Assembly (NCBI RefSeq): GCF_029024945.1
Contig: NZ_CP118976.1
Coordinates: 2,542,001 to 2,606,000 of the forward strand
From: Staphylococcus succinus
GTDB taxonomy: Bacteria > Bacillota > Bacilli > Staphylococcales > Staphylococcaceae
Length of the DNA: 64,000 bases
Reading direction: 5' to 3'
In this document: positions 34,691 through 43,555 of the stretch, in pieces
Position numbering within the stretch: the stretch's first letter is position 1
Layout of the letters: every line of letters starts with the position of its first letter
Translations under genes and position numbers: made by a program
Notes under the pieces: model-generated
Seen by the model: only the letters and a program-made list of their open reading frames with translations
Databases searched by the model: none
What the model was told of the DNA's origin: nothing

Positions 34691-35311
34691 GTGAACAAAG
34701 ACCGTTTTGACCAAATTGCTGAAAAATATGATGGCCCTGATAGAATACATCTTGCTGAGATTATTTCGAGCGAAGTGAGTAAGCTATTCGAAAATAAAAA
34801 ATATCATTCACTATTGGATTACGGTGGTGGCACAGGTTTAGTTACATTCAACATTGAGCATTATTTTGATTCTATCACTTTAATGGATTCCTCTCCTAAA
34901 ATGATTGAGGTCTTTGAACATAAATGCGCTGAACTTGGCATTCCCCATATTCACACGCAAACCGGTAATATTTTGTTAGATACATCACTTTTAAATCAAA
35001 AATATGATGTTATCTTTTTATCGCTTGTATTGCTTCACAGTGGTGATTATGAATCCTTATTGCGTCAATTATACACTCACTTAAATCCAAATGGCATGTT
35101 AGTCATTGTCGACTTTAATAAAAATGAACAGGTATTTCATCCAAATGTGTATAATGGATTTAATCAAAGTGATATTAAACATGCTTATACACAACTCGGA
35201 TTAACAAATATTGATACACACACATTTTATAGTGGGAAAAATTTGTTTATGAATCGCGATGCCAGCCTTTTTATTGCAACAGGAATTAAAAATAACCCCA
35301 AATCGTACTAA
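34691..35311 (+). CDS. Class I SAM-dependent methyltransferase
   Basis: 206 residues. SLLDYGGGTGLVTF (about 40-53) is motif I binding S-adenosylmethionine, LMDSSPKMIEV near 70 is motif II with the ribose-binding acidic residue, and YDVIFLSLVLLHSG near 108 plus LNPNGMLVIVDF near 135 complete a UbiE/small-molecule type Rossmann fold. The methyl acceptor is unknown. GGAG lies about 10 bases before GTG 34691. It is a single gene, divergent from PAP2 and convergent with adenosine deaminase across a bidirectional terminator. Confidence 0.8.
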   Translation: MNKDRFDQIAEKYDGPDRIHLAEIISSEVSKLFENKKYHSLLDYGGGTGLVTFNIEHYFDSITLMDSSPKMIEVFEHKCAELGIPHIHTQTGNILLDTSLLNQKYDVIFLSLVLLHSGDYESLLRQLYTHLNPNGMLVIVDFNKNEQVFHPNVYNGFNQSDIKHAYTQLGLTNIDTHTFYSGKNLFMNRDASLFIATGIKNNPKSY

Positions 35312-35375
35312 GCTACATGTGTCACTTTAGAATCATTTAATTAATTAAGACTAACCTACGCTTTAATATAAAAAT

Positions 35376-35411
35376 AAGAGGATCATCAGATAAAAATCGG
35401 ATGATCCTCTT
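35376..35411. terminator. Bidirectional terminator between methyltransferase and add
   Basis: AAGAGGATCATC / GATGATCCTCTT stem with an A/T-rich loop between two convergent stop codons. Confidence 0.78.
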
Positions 35412-35443
35412 TATGTTATAAGCTTTATAACGTTTAAAAATAA

Positions 35444-36421
35444 TTACTTCATTTTATCTTTTAATTGTTGTTGTTCATCATCAGCTAAAAATGCATAACG
35501 CACAGCTCTCTGATTAATATATTCAATTTGATCTAAAGTAATCATTTGATTTTCCATCAGTAGTTCATATTCTGCATTTAATGATGTCTGTGTAACCGTA
35601 CGATTATCTGTGTTTATAAGGAATGGAATATCATTTTTAATTAAATAAGGAATATTTAATGCTTTAAGATTAGGAATTGCCTTTGTTTGAATATTACTTT
35701 TAGGGCACATTTCTAAAAGTACATCGTTCACCTTAACTTCTTGCAAAGCCGTTTCATCTTGATTAATTGCAACGCCATGACCAATACGTTTGGCCCCTAA
35801 TTTAATAGATTCCATTACATTGTGCATGCATCCACATTCACCTGCATGAAGAGTAAGATTAAAACCTTTATCTAATCCATATTGAACCGTAGAGTGAATA
35901 GCTTCAGGTGGAAATGCCGCTTCCGGGCCTGCAAAATCTATGCCACACACCACATCACTATTACGATGATATAAATCATCAAATAATTGCTCGTTTATCG
36001 TAGTATCTTGTTGTCTCATGGCACAAACTAACAAGTTCACTTTAATATCAAACTTCGCTATCGCTGCTTTAACCCCAGCTTCTACAGCATCAAAAACATC
36101 AGTTATTGTCAATCCTTGCTCCATATGTAATAAAGGCGCAAAACGAATTTCAATATATTTTACATTATCCTCGTTTGCTTGTTGCACAACATCAATAACA
36201 GCTCTTTGTAAAGCATCCTTTGTCTGCAACACTTTTAATATTTCATCAAAACACTTCAAATATTCATCTAAGCTGTCGCATGATTCACTAACTAGCAAAT
36301 TTCGTTCATCTAACACTATATTTTGTTCGTTAGCAAGTTGTTTTATTAAACCTAGACTGGTAGAACCATCTAAATGGCAATGAAGCTCCACTTTAGATAT
36401 ATCTTCTATGCACTTCTTCAT
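35444..36421 (-). CDS. add: Adenosine deaminase
   Basis: 325 residues. The zinc-binding HCHLDGS is near residue 15, HAGE near 195 has the second His and catalytic Glu, RIGHGV near 213 follows, and NTDNRTVTQTSLNAEY near 275 supplies the zinc-bound Asp. This gram-positive variant has NTDNR instead of NTDDP. The enzyme turns adenosine into inosine for purine salvage. AGGAAGG lies upstream of ATG 36421; the frame extends to 36469 without a better site. Monocistronic. Confidence 0.88.
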   Translation of the reverse strand: MKKCIEDISKVELHCHLDGSTSLGLIKQLANEQNIVLDERNLLVSESCDSLDEYLKCFDEILKVLQTKDALQRAVIDVVQQANEDNVKYIEIRFAPLLHMEQGLTITDVFDAVEAGVKAAIAKFDIKVNLLVCAMRQQDTTINEQLFDDLYHRNSDVVCGIDFAGPEAAFPPEAIHSTVQYGLDKGFNLTLHAGECGCMHNVMESIKLGAKRIGHGVAINQDETALQEVKVNDVLLEMCPKSNIQTKAIPNLKALNIPYLIKNDIPFLINTDNRTVTQTSLNAEYELLMENQMITLDQIEYINQRAVRYAFLADDEQQQLKDKMK

Positions 36422-36568
36422 GTTTGAAACCTTCCTTACTTCAAAGCCATCATCTATAAATTTCATCATAAATGGCAGTACTTATCCAAAATTTTATTGC
36501 TTTACTATAACATTTTGAAAACTATTTATCTATACCAATCATATGCGATTGTAATTCTAATTTTTAAC

Positions 36569-36763
36569 TTAAGCTAAAAAGTTAGATGTACCGATTAATG
36601 CAGCAATAGCTACCAATGACACAACCACCAATATCACAATGATTTTTAATTCTACCTTAAATCGACGACGTTGTTGTCCTTTATTGATGAGCATTATACC
36701 TATGAACACACTGATAACCAAAATAATCAAAAAGATAAAAGCAATTTGATTTAATATATCCAC
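36569..36763 (-). CDS. Small two-helix membrane protein of unknown function
   Basis: 64 residues with two hydrophobic helices (about 7-26 and 40-61) separated by a very basic loop, NKGQQRRRFKVELK, which should face the cytoplasm. I do not recognise a family. A GGGGGGAG ribosome binding site lies just before GTG 36763, and the frame is clean, so it is probably real. It follows the sulfate operon's 3' end in the same direction but lies beyond the hairpin at 36818-36858; whether it is read through is unclear. Confidence 0.55.
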   Translation of the reverse strand: MDILNQIAFIFLIILVISVFIGIMLINKGQQRRRFKVELKIIVILVVVSLVAIAALIGTSNFLA

Positions 36764-36817
36764 ACAACTCCCCCCTCACAACAAATAACTTATTTTGTTT
36801 TCCATAGCACAAAGTAT

Positions 36818-36858
36818 GAGGTAGCAACATAAGTATTCGATACTTTTGTTGCTACCTC
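36818..36858 (-). terminator. Hairpin ending the sulfate assimilation operon
   Basis: GAGGTAGCAAC / GTTGCTACCTC arms with inner AAGTAT/ATACTT pairs, 13 bases past the cysC stop. The following T tract is weak on the minus strand (ATACTTTG), so partial read-through to the small gene is possible. Confidence 0.6.
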
Positions 36859-36871
36859 TCATTTAAACGAA

Positions 36872-37480
36872 TTATTTATTCTTAATATATGCATGTGATT
36901 TTAAATAAGAAATAATATAACGTACCGATTCTTCTACCGTGTTATTCTCAGTATCTAATACAATTTCTGGGTTAGATGGTGCTTCGTAAGGTGCATTGAT
37001 ACCAGTGAATTCTGGGATTTCACCACTTCTCGCTTTCTTATATAACCCTTTAGGATCTCTTGCTTCACATTCATCCAAGCTACATTGTGTATAAATTTCT
37101 ATAAATTCATCATCTTCTAACAAGGCACGAACTGCATCACGGTCTTCTTGGTAGGGCGAAATAAATGCAGTGACAGTTATTAGTCCGGCATCCACCATTA
37201 ATTTACTTACTTCACCAATACGTCGAATATTTTCTTTACGGTCTTCTGGGGTGAACCCTAGATTGTTATTAAGACCATGTCTAACATTGTCTCCATCTAA
37301 GCGATACGTATTAACTTGTTGCTTAAACAGTGCTTTTTCTAGTTCTACAGAAACCGTTGATTTACCCGAACCTGATAATCCAGTAAACCAAATAACAGCA
37401 CTTTTATGTTTATTACGGTGTTGTCTCTCTTCTTTTTTCACTTCTGAATTATGCCAAGTAATATTATTAACTGTACTCAT
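36872..37480 (-). CDS. cysC: Adenylylsulfate (APS) kinase
   Basis: 202 residues. The P-loop GLSGSGKST is near residue 34, followed by the APS-binding segments LDGDNVRHGLN near 58 and FISPYQEDRDAVR near 105, all typical of CysC. It phosphorylates APS to PAPS in the cytoplasm. AGAGGTG precedes the ATG. It is the last gene of the nine-gene sulfate operon, 18 bases after sat. The operon therefore makes PAPS even though its CysH has the cysteine motif of APS reductases. Confidence 0.93.
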   Translation of the reverse strand: MSTVNNITWHNSEVKKEERQHRNKHKSAVIWFTGLSGSGKSTVSVELEKALFKQQVNTYRLDGDNVRHGLNNNLGFTPEDRKENIRRIGEVSKLMVDAGLITVTAFISPYQEDRDAVRALLEDDEFIEIYTQCSLDECEARDPKGLYKKARSGEIPEFTGINAPYEAPSNPEIVLDTENNTVEESVRYIISYLKSHAYIKNK

Positions 37481-37498
37481 TTTTACACCTCTTAATTA

Positions 37499-38677
37499 TT
37501 ATTTCTCTTGTAATCCTTTAATTAGTACTGCTGCAACTTCCGGTCTTGAGAATTCTTTAGGTAGTGGTTCTCCATTTCTCAGTTTTTCACGTACTTTTGT
37601 TCCACTGAGGTGCAAGTGTGAAGTCGCATCATGTGGACATGTCTTAGCAGTTGCCATATTCTCACAAGCTTTACAATAAAATGCATGTTCAAATTTCAAT
37701 ATTTGAATACCTAATTCATCTTCATATTTTGAAATTAATTCTTGTGCTTCATAAGTACCATAGTAATCGCCCACCCCAGCATGATCACGGCCGACTATAA
37801 AGTGCGTACAACCATAATTCTTTCTAACAGTTGCATGTAGTATTGCTTCTCTTGGCCCAGCATATCTCATAGCTGCTGGATAAATAACTAAGCGTGTTCT
37901 ATTTTCTGGGTAATAATTTTTAAGGATAACTTCATAACTCTCCATGCGTACCGAAGCAGGAATATCGTCTGACTTTGTTTCACCAACTAAAGGATTTAAT
38001 AATAAACCATCAACTGACTCTAATGCTGCTTTTTGGATATATTCGTGCGCACGGTGCACGGGGTTACGTGTTTGGAAGCCTACGACTGTTTTCCATTCTA
38101 AATCAGCAAACAATTGTCTCGTTTCTGCAGGATCTAAATGGTAATCAACAAATTCATCATGTTTAGGACGATCAAGCAAATGGATAGGACCTGCAAGATA
38201 AACATTACCTTTTTCATAAACTTTCTTTACACCTGGGTGATCTACATCTGTTGTTCCGTATACTAATTCTGCTTCTTTCTCTTTGTCATATGTATACTTT
38301 TCTTCTAAATCAAGTACACCATATAGATGTGCATCCTCCCCGTATAAAGCGACACGTGAGCCTATTTCAAGTTGGTTTGCTTCATCTTCAGTTACAGGTA
38401 GTGTAATTGGAATACTCCATACTAGCCCATTACTTAGGTGTACATTTTCTACAACGCTTGTATAATCTGCTTTATTCATAAATCCTGTTAATGGACTAAA
38501 ACCGCCAATAGCGATAAGCTCTAAATCTGATAAGCTCCAAGGGTTTAACGTAATCGAAGGTAAAGATTTGGCTTCTGCAATATATGTTTCTTTTTCTGAT
38601 TGATCTACTTGTCTATTAATTAATTCTCCACCGTGTGGCTTAATTGTATTTTCAATAATTTTATTTGTTACTGTCAT
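37499..38677 (-). CDS. sat: Sulfate adenylyltransferase (ATP sulfurylase)
   Basis: 392 residues, the monofunctional dissimilatory-type Sat used by Bacillus and staphylococci rather than CysDN. QTRNPVHRAHEYIQ near residue 197 carries the HXXH nucleotide-binding motif, and GRDHAGVGDYYG near 295 is the second signature. It makes APS from sulfate and ATP. AAGGAAG precedes the ATG. It lies between a TauE-type permease and cysC, with gaps of about 20 bases on both sides. Confidence 0.93.
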   Translation of the reverse strand: MTVTNKIIENTIKPHGGELINRQVDQSEKETYIAEAKSLPSITLNPWSLSDLELIAIGGFSPLTGFMNKADYTSVVENVHLSNGLVWSIPITLPVTEDEANQLEIGSRVALYGEDAHLYGVLDLEEKYTYDKEKEAELVYGTTDVDHPGVKKVYEKGNVYLAGPIHLLDRPKHDEFVDYHLDPAETRQLFADLEWKTVVGFQTRNPVHRAHEYIQKAALESVDGLLLNPLVGETKSDDIPASVRMESYEVILKNYYPENRTRLVIYPAAMRYAGPREAILHATVRKNYGCTHFIVGRDHAGVGDYYGTYEAQELISKYEDELGIQILKFEHAFYCKACENMATAKTCPHDATSHLHLSGTKVREKLRNGEPLPKEFSRPEVAAVLIKGLQEK

Positions 38678-38700
38678 GTTTACACTTCCTTCTTAAGTTT

Positions 38701-39612
38701 TTAATCTAGTTCATTAACGTTAGCTTTTTTTTTAGATAATGAAAAAGGTAGTTTTTTATTTTGATAGAGCGCAAAAGTGATTAACCCTAACCAAATGATA
38801 ATAAGTGCTATTTTTATCGTTACTGATAATGTTGTACTTGTACTAAATACACTTAGTAGTGAACTGCTGTTAGTAAAAATAATTAACCCACTCACACATA
38901 CAGCTAAGATATTCATAGGCAATATTTTGACAAACCATGCCGCTATTGGTGCTGCAAGCATGCCACCTACACTTAACGACACTACAAGTCCCCAATTAAT
39001 TTGGCTCCAACCTAAAAATATAATGAAGCCAAGAGAAGCAGAAAGCGTTACAAAGAATTCACTTGCAGATACAGTACCAATGGCATATCTAGGCTCTAAC
39101 TTTTTCTGAGCAAGTAAGAGTGGTGTGTTGACTGGACCCCAACCACCGCCGCCAACTGCATCTAAAAATCCAGCTACCGCACCTTGAGGTACCATAGAAA
39201 AACGACCGCCTTTGTCGGGATTTATATCGTCTGAAAGCTGCTCATTTCTTTTAAATAAGAATTGATACAAGATATAAAGCCCCATAGTTAACAAGAACAC
39301 AGCAATAAAGGGTTTGATTAAATTGCTGTGGATATTACTTAGGAACGCTGCGCCTATAAATGCTGTTATTGCACCTGGAATAGCTAACTTAATTAAAGTC
39401 GGCTTATGCACATTTTCAAATTTCAAGTGTGATGTACCTGATGCTGCAGTTGTCGCAATTTCAGAGAAATGAATTGTCGCTGAAGCAATCGCTGGTGCAA
39501 CACCAAATGTTAATAATATTGATGAAGATGATGCACCAAAGCCCATACCAAGAGATCCATCAATCAATTGTGCAAGAAAACCAGCAAGTGCAAATATAAA
39601 TAATTTATGCAT
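38701..39612 (-). CDS. TauE/SafE family permease, probable sulfate or sulfite transporter
   Basis: 303 residues with about eight helices. The family signature is present: LAGFLAQLIDGSLGMGFGASSSS at the N-terminus and its second copy AVAGFLDAVGGGGWGPVNTPLL near residue 150. TauE/SafE proteins carry sulfite, sulfoacetate or other sulfur oxyanions. Its place inside the sulfate assimilation operon, where no CysP or CysTWA transporter is seen, suggests that it imports sulfate; removal of excess sulfite is the alternative. AAGGAG precedes the ATG, and the gap to sirC is 23 bases. Confidence 0.85.
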   Translation of the reverse strand: MHKLFIFALAGFLAQLIDGSLGMGFGASSSSILLTFGVAPAIASATIHFSEIATTAASGTSHLKFENVHKPTLIKLAIPGAITAFIGAAFLSNIHSNLIKPFIAVFLLTMGLYILYQFLFKRNEQLSDDINPDKGGRFSMVPQGAVAGFLDAVGGGGWGPVNTPLLLAQKKLEPRYAIGTVSASEFFVTLSASLGFIIFLGWSQINWGLVVSLSVGGMLAAPIAAWFVKILPMNILAVCVSGLIIFTNSSSLLSVFSTSTTLSVTIKIALIIIWLGLITFALYQNKKLPFSLSKKKANVNELD

Positions 39613-39635
39613 GCATCGTACTCCTTTCTATTAAT

Positions 39636-40247
39636 TTAGATTACCGAATCTAACCAATTTCTAACTTCACGTTGTTTATGGTGAGATAAATAATCATCTG
39701 CTAAAATTTCTTTTAAAAAGCGCTTTTGCTTTAAAGATGATAATTCACTACGCTTTATACGTTGTCTGCATTCATATAAAAAATCGACATAGGTTTCATA
39801 ATCACGATCAAACCTTTGATTAAATTCTTCTAAAAGTTGCGCAGTTAAACCGGGACTTGCTCCGTTTGTAGATATGCTAATCGTTAATTTTCCTCGCTGA
39901 AATATACTTGGAAATATGACATCTCCTGTCATAGCTTCACTAGCCATATTAATCATTGCGTGGCTTGGTTTGGATTGTAAAACGCATTGGTTTGTAGCAT
40001 CATCGTTTGTAGCTACTACAATCAAATCAGCATATTGTACATCTTTAGCTTCAAATGTTTTTTCAGACCACTTTATATCAGAATATTCAATTAATTGTTG
40101 TAATTGCTCAGTCACTGTTGGACTGATAACATGTATATCTTTTGAGTAAGTCATCAATGTCTTTATTCTACGTTCAGCAACCCGTCCTCCACCAACGACG
40201 ACAATATGCTTCTTTGATATATCAATCATTAATGGCATCAATGGCAT
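39636..40247 (-). CDS. sirC: Precorrin-2 dehydrogenase (siroheme synthesis)
   Basis: 203 residues, matching the N-terminal NAD-binding half of CysG. GGGRVAERR near residue 19 is the Rossmann loop, VVATNDDATNQCV near 75 follows, and STNGASPGLTAQLLEE near 127 is the siroheme-synthase signature. It oxidises precorrin-2 to sirohydrochlorin. The start ATG 40247 has AAAGGGG upstream; further in-frame ATGs follow at codons 4 and 7. The neighbouring sumT and sirB genes complete siroheme synthesis for CysI. Confidence 0.88.
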   Translation of the reverse strand: MPLMPLMIDISKKHIVVVGGGRVAERRIKTLMTYSKDIHVISPTVTEQLQQLIEYSDIKWSEKTFEAKDVQYADLIVVATNDDATNQCVLQSKPSHAMINMASEAMTGDVIFPSIFQRGKLTISISTNGASPGLTAQLLEEFNQRFDRDYETYVDFLYECRQRIKRSELSSLKQKRFLKEILADDYLSHHKQREVRNWLDSVI

Positions 40248-40283
40248 CTGTCATTTCCCCTTTAACTATAGCGATTTTAATTA

Positions 40284-41021
40284 TTACGAAACATATTCAA
40301 AGGTTTCTTCTACGCGTTCTTTCAATGCTTGTTGCAAGTGTTCATGATGTCCTAATCTATGACAAAGAATGATATCACTGTCTACTTGATAACGCTCTAC
40401 TGTTGTTGCAATATGTCTTTCTAAAATGCCAGTGAACCAAAGATATGGCACGATGAAAATTTGAGAATGGCCTGCATTTACTGCCGCTTCAAGTGCATCT
40501 TCAAATGAAGGTTTACAAGCTGCTAAATAACAAACATCAATATCAGATAAATGACTCGCTTCGTATAACTGTGTCTTTATTGTCTCCAAATCTTTCTGAG
40601 TTTGGGGATTATAACTTCCTCTACCAACGACTAATATTTTTGCATCTTCGTTCGGTGTTTTGTTAGTTTCATCAATCCTCTGCTTAAGGATTTCAGTTAA
40701 CCGGTGTTGTACACCCAATGGTTCCCCATATGTCACAGTGACATATGGATACTTTAATTGGTTTGCTTCAATTTCAGCTGGAATATCTCTAAAATAGTGT
40801 CCTGCGCTTAACAAGAGAACCGGTATTACCGAAATTTCAGTCGCGCCTTTGTCTACCAATCGTTGAAAACCTTGAGATACGTTAGGACTTGTCAATTCCA
40901 AGAAACACGTTTCTTGCAAAGGGACATCTACCTGCGCTTTGACTAATTCGATAAAGGATACGGCTTCTGTAACGGCTTCTGCGACCCTACTTCCATGGCT
41001 CACATATAAGACACCTCTCAT
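40284..41021 (-). CDS. sirB: Sirohydrochlorin ferrochelatase (CbiX-type)
   Basis: 245 residues made of two CbiX-like halves. Each half opens with a metal-binding stretch: YVSHGSR near residue 6 with His9, and VVGRGSYNPQ near 130. LLSAGHYFRDIP near 70 contains a second chelatase histidine, and PYLWFTGIL lies in the same place of the second half. It inserts Fe2+ into sirohydrochlorin to give siroheme. The ribosome binding site is AGGAGG. It is 14 bases after sumT. Confidence 0.88.
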   Translation of the reverse strand: MRGVLYVSHGSRVAEAVTEAVSFIELVKAQVDVPLQETCFLELTSPNVSQGFQRLVDKGATEISVIPVLLLSAGHYFRDIPAEIEANQLKYPYVTVTYGEPLGVQHRLTEILKQRIDETNKTPNEDAKILVVGRGSYNPQTQKDLETIKTQLYEASHLSDIDVCYLAACKPSFEDALEAAVNAGHSQIFIVPYLWFTGILERHIATTVERYQVDSDIILCHRLGHHEHLQQALKERVEETFEYVS

Positions 41022-41035
41022 ATTAAATCCTCCTA

Positions 41036-41809
41036 TTACTGATAAGTTAATTTAGCAACTGCTTCTTCAACTGGCATTTCTTCAAACCAGCTGATACGTT
41101 CTCTAAGTCTAACAACTTCTCCAACCACAATCATCGCTGGGTTCTCAATATCCTTTGCAACTTCAACGATATTATCTAACGTGCCAACGACGGTCTTTTG
41201 ATACTCTGATGTACCAAGATGGACTAAAGCTACCGGTGTATCTTTAGGACGTCCATGTCTAGTCAACAATGCACTGATTTCAGGCAGTTTTTTGACGCCC
41301 ATATATATACATAGTGTTTCGGGTCCGAGCGCAAGATGTTTCCAATACGAATCTTCGTCTATGCCTTTATTAATAACACCTGTAACAAATGCAACTGATG
41401 AACTATAATCACGATGAGTAACTGGAATACCTGCATAGGCTGGTGCTGCAACGCCAGATGTAATACCTGGTACAATTTCAAAAGGAATATGGTTTTCTGC
41501 CAATATTTCCGCTTCTTCTCCACCTCTACCAAAGATAAAAGGATCTCCACCTTTCAAACGCGTAACAGTAAGTCCCTTTTTAGCTAAACTTACAAGTAAC
41601 TTATTTGTATCTTCTTGGGGTAAGGAATGACGGTTAGGGTCTTTACCACAATACATAAACTTTGTTGTTGGTGATGCATGATCTAATAACGCTTTATTTA
41701 CCAAACGATCATATAAAATAACATCGGCTTGTTCAATAGCTTTCAAGCCTTTCACTGTAATCAAATCAGGATCACCAGGCCCTGCGCCTACTAAAAATAC
41801 TTTGCCCAT
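41036..41809 (-). CDS. sumT: Uroporphyrinogen-III C-methyltransferase
   Basis: 257 residues. The opening VFLVGAGPGDPDLITVKG is the SumT/CobA signature, RLKGGDPFIFGRGGEEAE near residue 83 is the second, and PGITSGVAAPAYAGIPVTHRD near 113 completes it. It adds two methyl groups from S-adenosylmethionine to uroporphyrinogen III, giving precorrin-2. It lies 22 bases after cysI and directly supplies the siroheme branch of this operon. As a methionine-derived cofactor user, it links this cluster with the met operon. Confidence 0.92.
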   Translation of the reverse strand: MGKVFLVGAGPGDPDLITVKGLKAIEQADVILYDRLVNKALLDHASPTTKFMYCGKDPNRHSLPQEDTNKLLVSLAKKGLTVTRLKGGDPFIFGRGGEEAEILAENHIPFEIVPGITSGVAAPAYAGIPVTHRDYSSSVAFVTGVINKGIDEDSYWKHLALGPETLCIYMGVKKLPEISALLTRHGRPKDTPVALVHLGTSEYQKTVVGTLDNIVEVAKDIENPAMIVVGEVVRLRERISWFEEMPVEEAVAKLTYQ

Positions 41810-41831
41810 CCTGTCACCACTTTCTCAATTT

Positions 41832-43538
41832 TTAACTGTGGAACACTTGGCCATCTGTAACTTTATCAACGATACCTGCACGTACAACAAAGTCTCCAAA
41901 GTGCTCTCCTTCATTTCTTTCTTTTGCATATTGTAATAATATAGGTCTTAAACTTTCTAAGATTTCTTCTTCACCAATATTTTCTTTATATATTTTATTT
42001 AAACGATCACCTGTAAAGCTAGCGCCTAAATACATATTATATTTTCCAGGTGCTTTACCAATAAATGCAATCTCTGCTAATGCCGGTCTTGCACATCCAT
42101 TAGGGCACCCTGTCATACGAATTGTAATTTCTTCATCATTTAATCCAGCTTCGTCTAATAGCTCTTCAATTTTAGTAATAAGTGAAGGTAAATAACGTTC
42201 GGATTCAGCCATTGCTAGACCACAAGTAGGGAATGCAACACAAGCCATAGAATTACGTCTTAATCCAGTATAGTGCTTGCCATCTGTAAGACCGTATTCG
42301 TCAATAATAGCTTCTATTTCAGGTTTTTTCGTTTCATCTACACTAGCAATAACTAAGTTTTGGTTTGGAGTTAGTCTAAAATCACCTGTGTGTATTTCAG
42401 CAATTTTTCTTAACGCTGTTTTTAATTTATAATCTTCTGTATCTTTTACACGTCCATTTTGAACGAATAGTGTATAGTGCCATTTGCCACTGCCCTCAGT
42501 CCAACCATAACGATCTCCATTATGATCAAAGTGGTATGGCTGTGATGCTTCTAATTCCCAACCTAAGCGCTTGTTAAGCTCATTTGTAACCCACTCCGTA
42601 CCGTAACGGTCAACTGTGTATTTAAAGCGGGCATTTTTACGCTCTTGTCGATTACCATAATCCCTTTGAATTGTTAATATTTTTTCACAAACATCTATCA
42701 CATGTTCTTTCGGGAAATAACCGATAAGTCGTCCAACTTGTGGATAAGTATTTGTATTACCATGCGTCATTCCCATTCCACCACCGACTGTGATGTTAAA
42801 TCCAATAAGCTTTTCATCTTTAAGAATCGATATTAACCCGATATCTTGAGAATACACATCAATATCGTTTGACGGTGGCACCGCAATACCTATTTTAAAT
42901 TTACGTGGTAGATACGTTTTTCCATAAAGTGGTTCTTCTGTTTCACTCGTATCCAATACCTTTTCACCATCAAGCCAAATTTCATGATACGCTTGCGTTT
43001 GTGGTGACAAGTGTCGACTAATATCACTAGCAATTTGATTAACTTCAGCGTGAACTTCTGATTGATAAGGGTTAGGATTACTCATGACATTACGGTTAAC
43101 GTCGCCGCATGCTGCCAATGTATCTAATAAAGATTGGTTAATATCAAACATCGTTTGTTTTAAATTTCTTTTTAAAATGCCGTGAAATTGAAATGCTTGT
43201 CTCGTTGTTAATTTAATTGTTTCATTCGCATACGTATTGGCAATATCATCCATCGCAATCCACTGTTCTGCAGTTGAAGCGCCTCCTGGAGCACGCACTC
43301 TTATCATAAAGCTATATGCTGGCTCTAACTTTTGCTTACGACGTTCATCACGAAGATCTCTATCGTCTTGCATATAACTACCATGGAATTTTAAAAGTTT
43401 AGTATCCTCTTCAGCAATTGCACCTGTAATTCTATCTGCTAAACCTTCTTCAATAGTACCTCGAAGATAGTTACTTTCCGTTTTGATTCGTTCCATTTCA
43501 TCCAATTTTTCTGAAAAATTTAAATTCGGATCAGCCAT
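41832..43538 (-). CDS. cysI: Assimilatory sulfite reductase, siroheme/4Fe-4S subunit
   Basis: 568 residues, typical CysI. The four cluster and siroheme cysteines are Cys433 and Cys439 (CVAFPTC) and Cys478 and Cys482 (CPNGC). RVRAPGGASTAEQW near 80 and RQAFQFHGILK near 113 are substrate-binding segments with basic residues. The enzyme reduces sulfite to sulfide with six electrons delivered by CysJ. A GAAAGGAA ribosome binding site precedes the ATG. It follows cysJ by 17 bases. Confidence 0.94.
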   Translation of the reverse strand: MADPNLNFSEKLDEMERIKTESNYLRGTIEEGLADRITGAIAEEDTKLLKFHGSYMQDDRDLRDERRKQKLEPAYSFMIRVRAPGGASTAEQWIAMDDIANTYANETIKLTTRQAFQFHGILKRNLKQTMFDINQSLLDTLAACGDVNRNVMSNPNPYQSEVHAEVNQIASDISRHLSPQTQAYHEIWLDGEKVLDTSETEEPLYGKTYLPRKFKIGIAVPPSNDIDVYSQDIGLISILKDEKLIGFNITVGGGMGMTHGNTNTYPQVGRLIGYFPKEHVIDVCEKILTIQRDYGNRQERKNARFKYTVDRYGTEWVTNELNKRLGWELEASQPYHFDHNGDRYGWTEGSGKWHYTLFVQNGRVKDTEDYKLKTALRKIAEIHTGDFRLTPNQNLVIASVDETKKPEIEAIIDEYGLTDGKHYTGLRRNSMACVAFPTCGLAMAESERYLPSLITKIEELLDEAGLNDEEITIRMTGCPNGCARPALAEIAFIGKAPGKYNMYLGASFTGDRLNKIYKENIGEEEILESLRPILLQYAKERNEGEHFGDFVVRAGIVDKVTDGQVFHS

Positions 43539-43555
43539 ACTATCATTCCTTTCTC

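Noticed and set aside
35444..36421. NTDNR in adenosine deaminase as a loss of the catalytic Asp pair
   Set aside because: NTDNR is a recurrent variant in gram-positive adenosine deaminases; the zinc ligands and the HAGE glutamate are intact.
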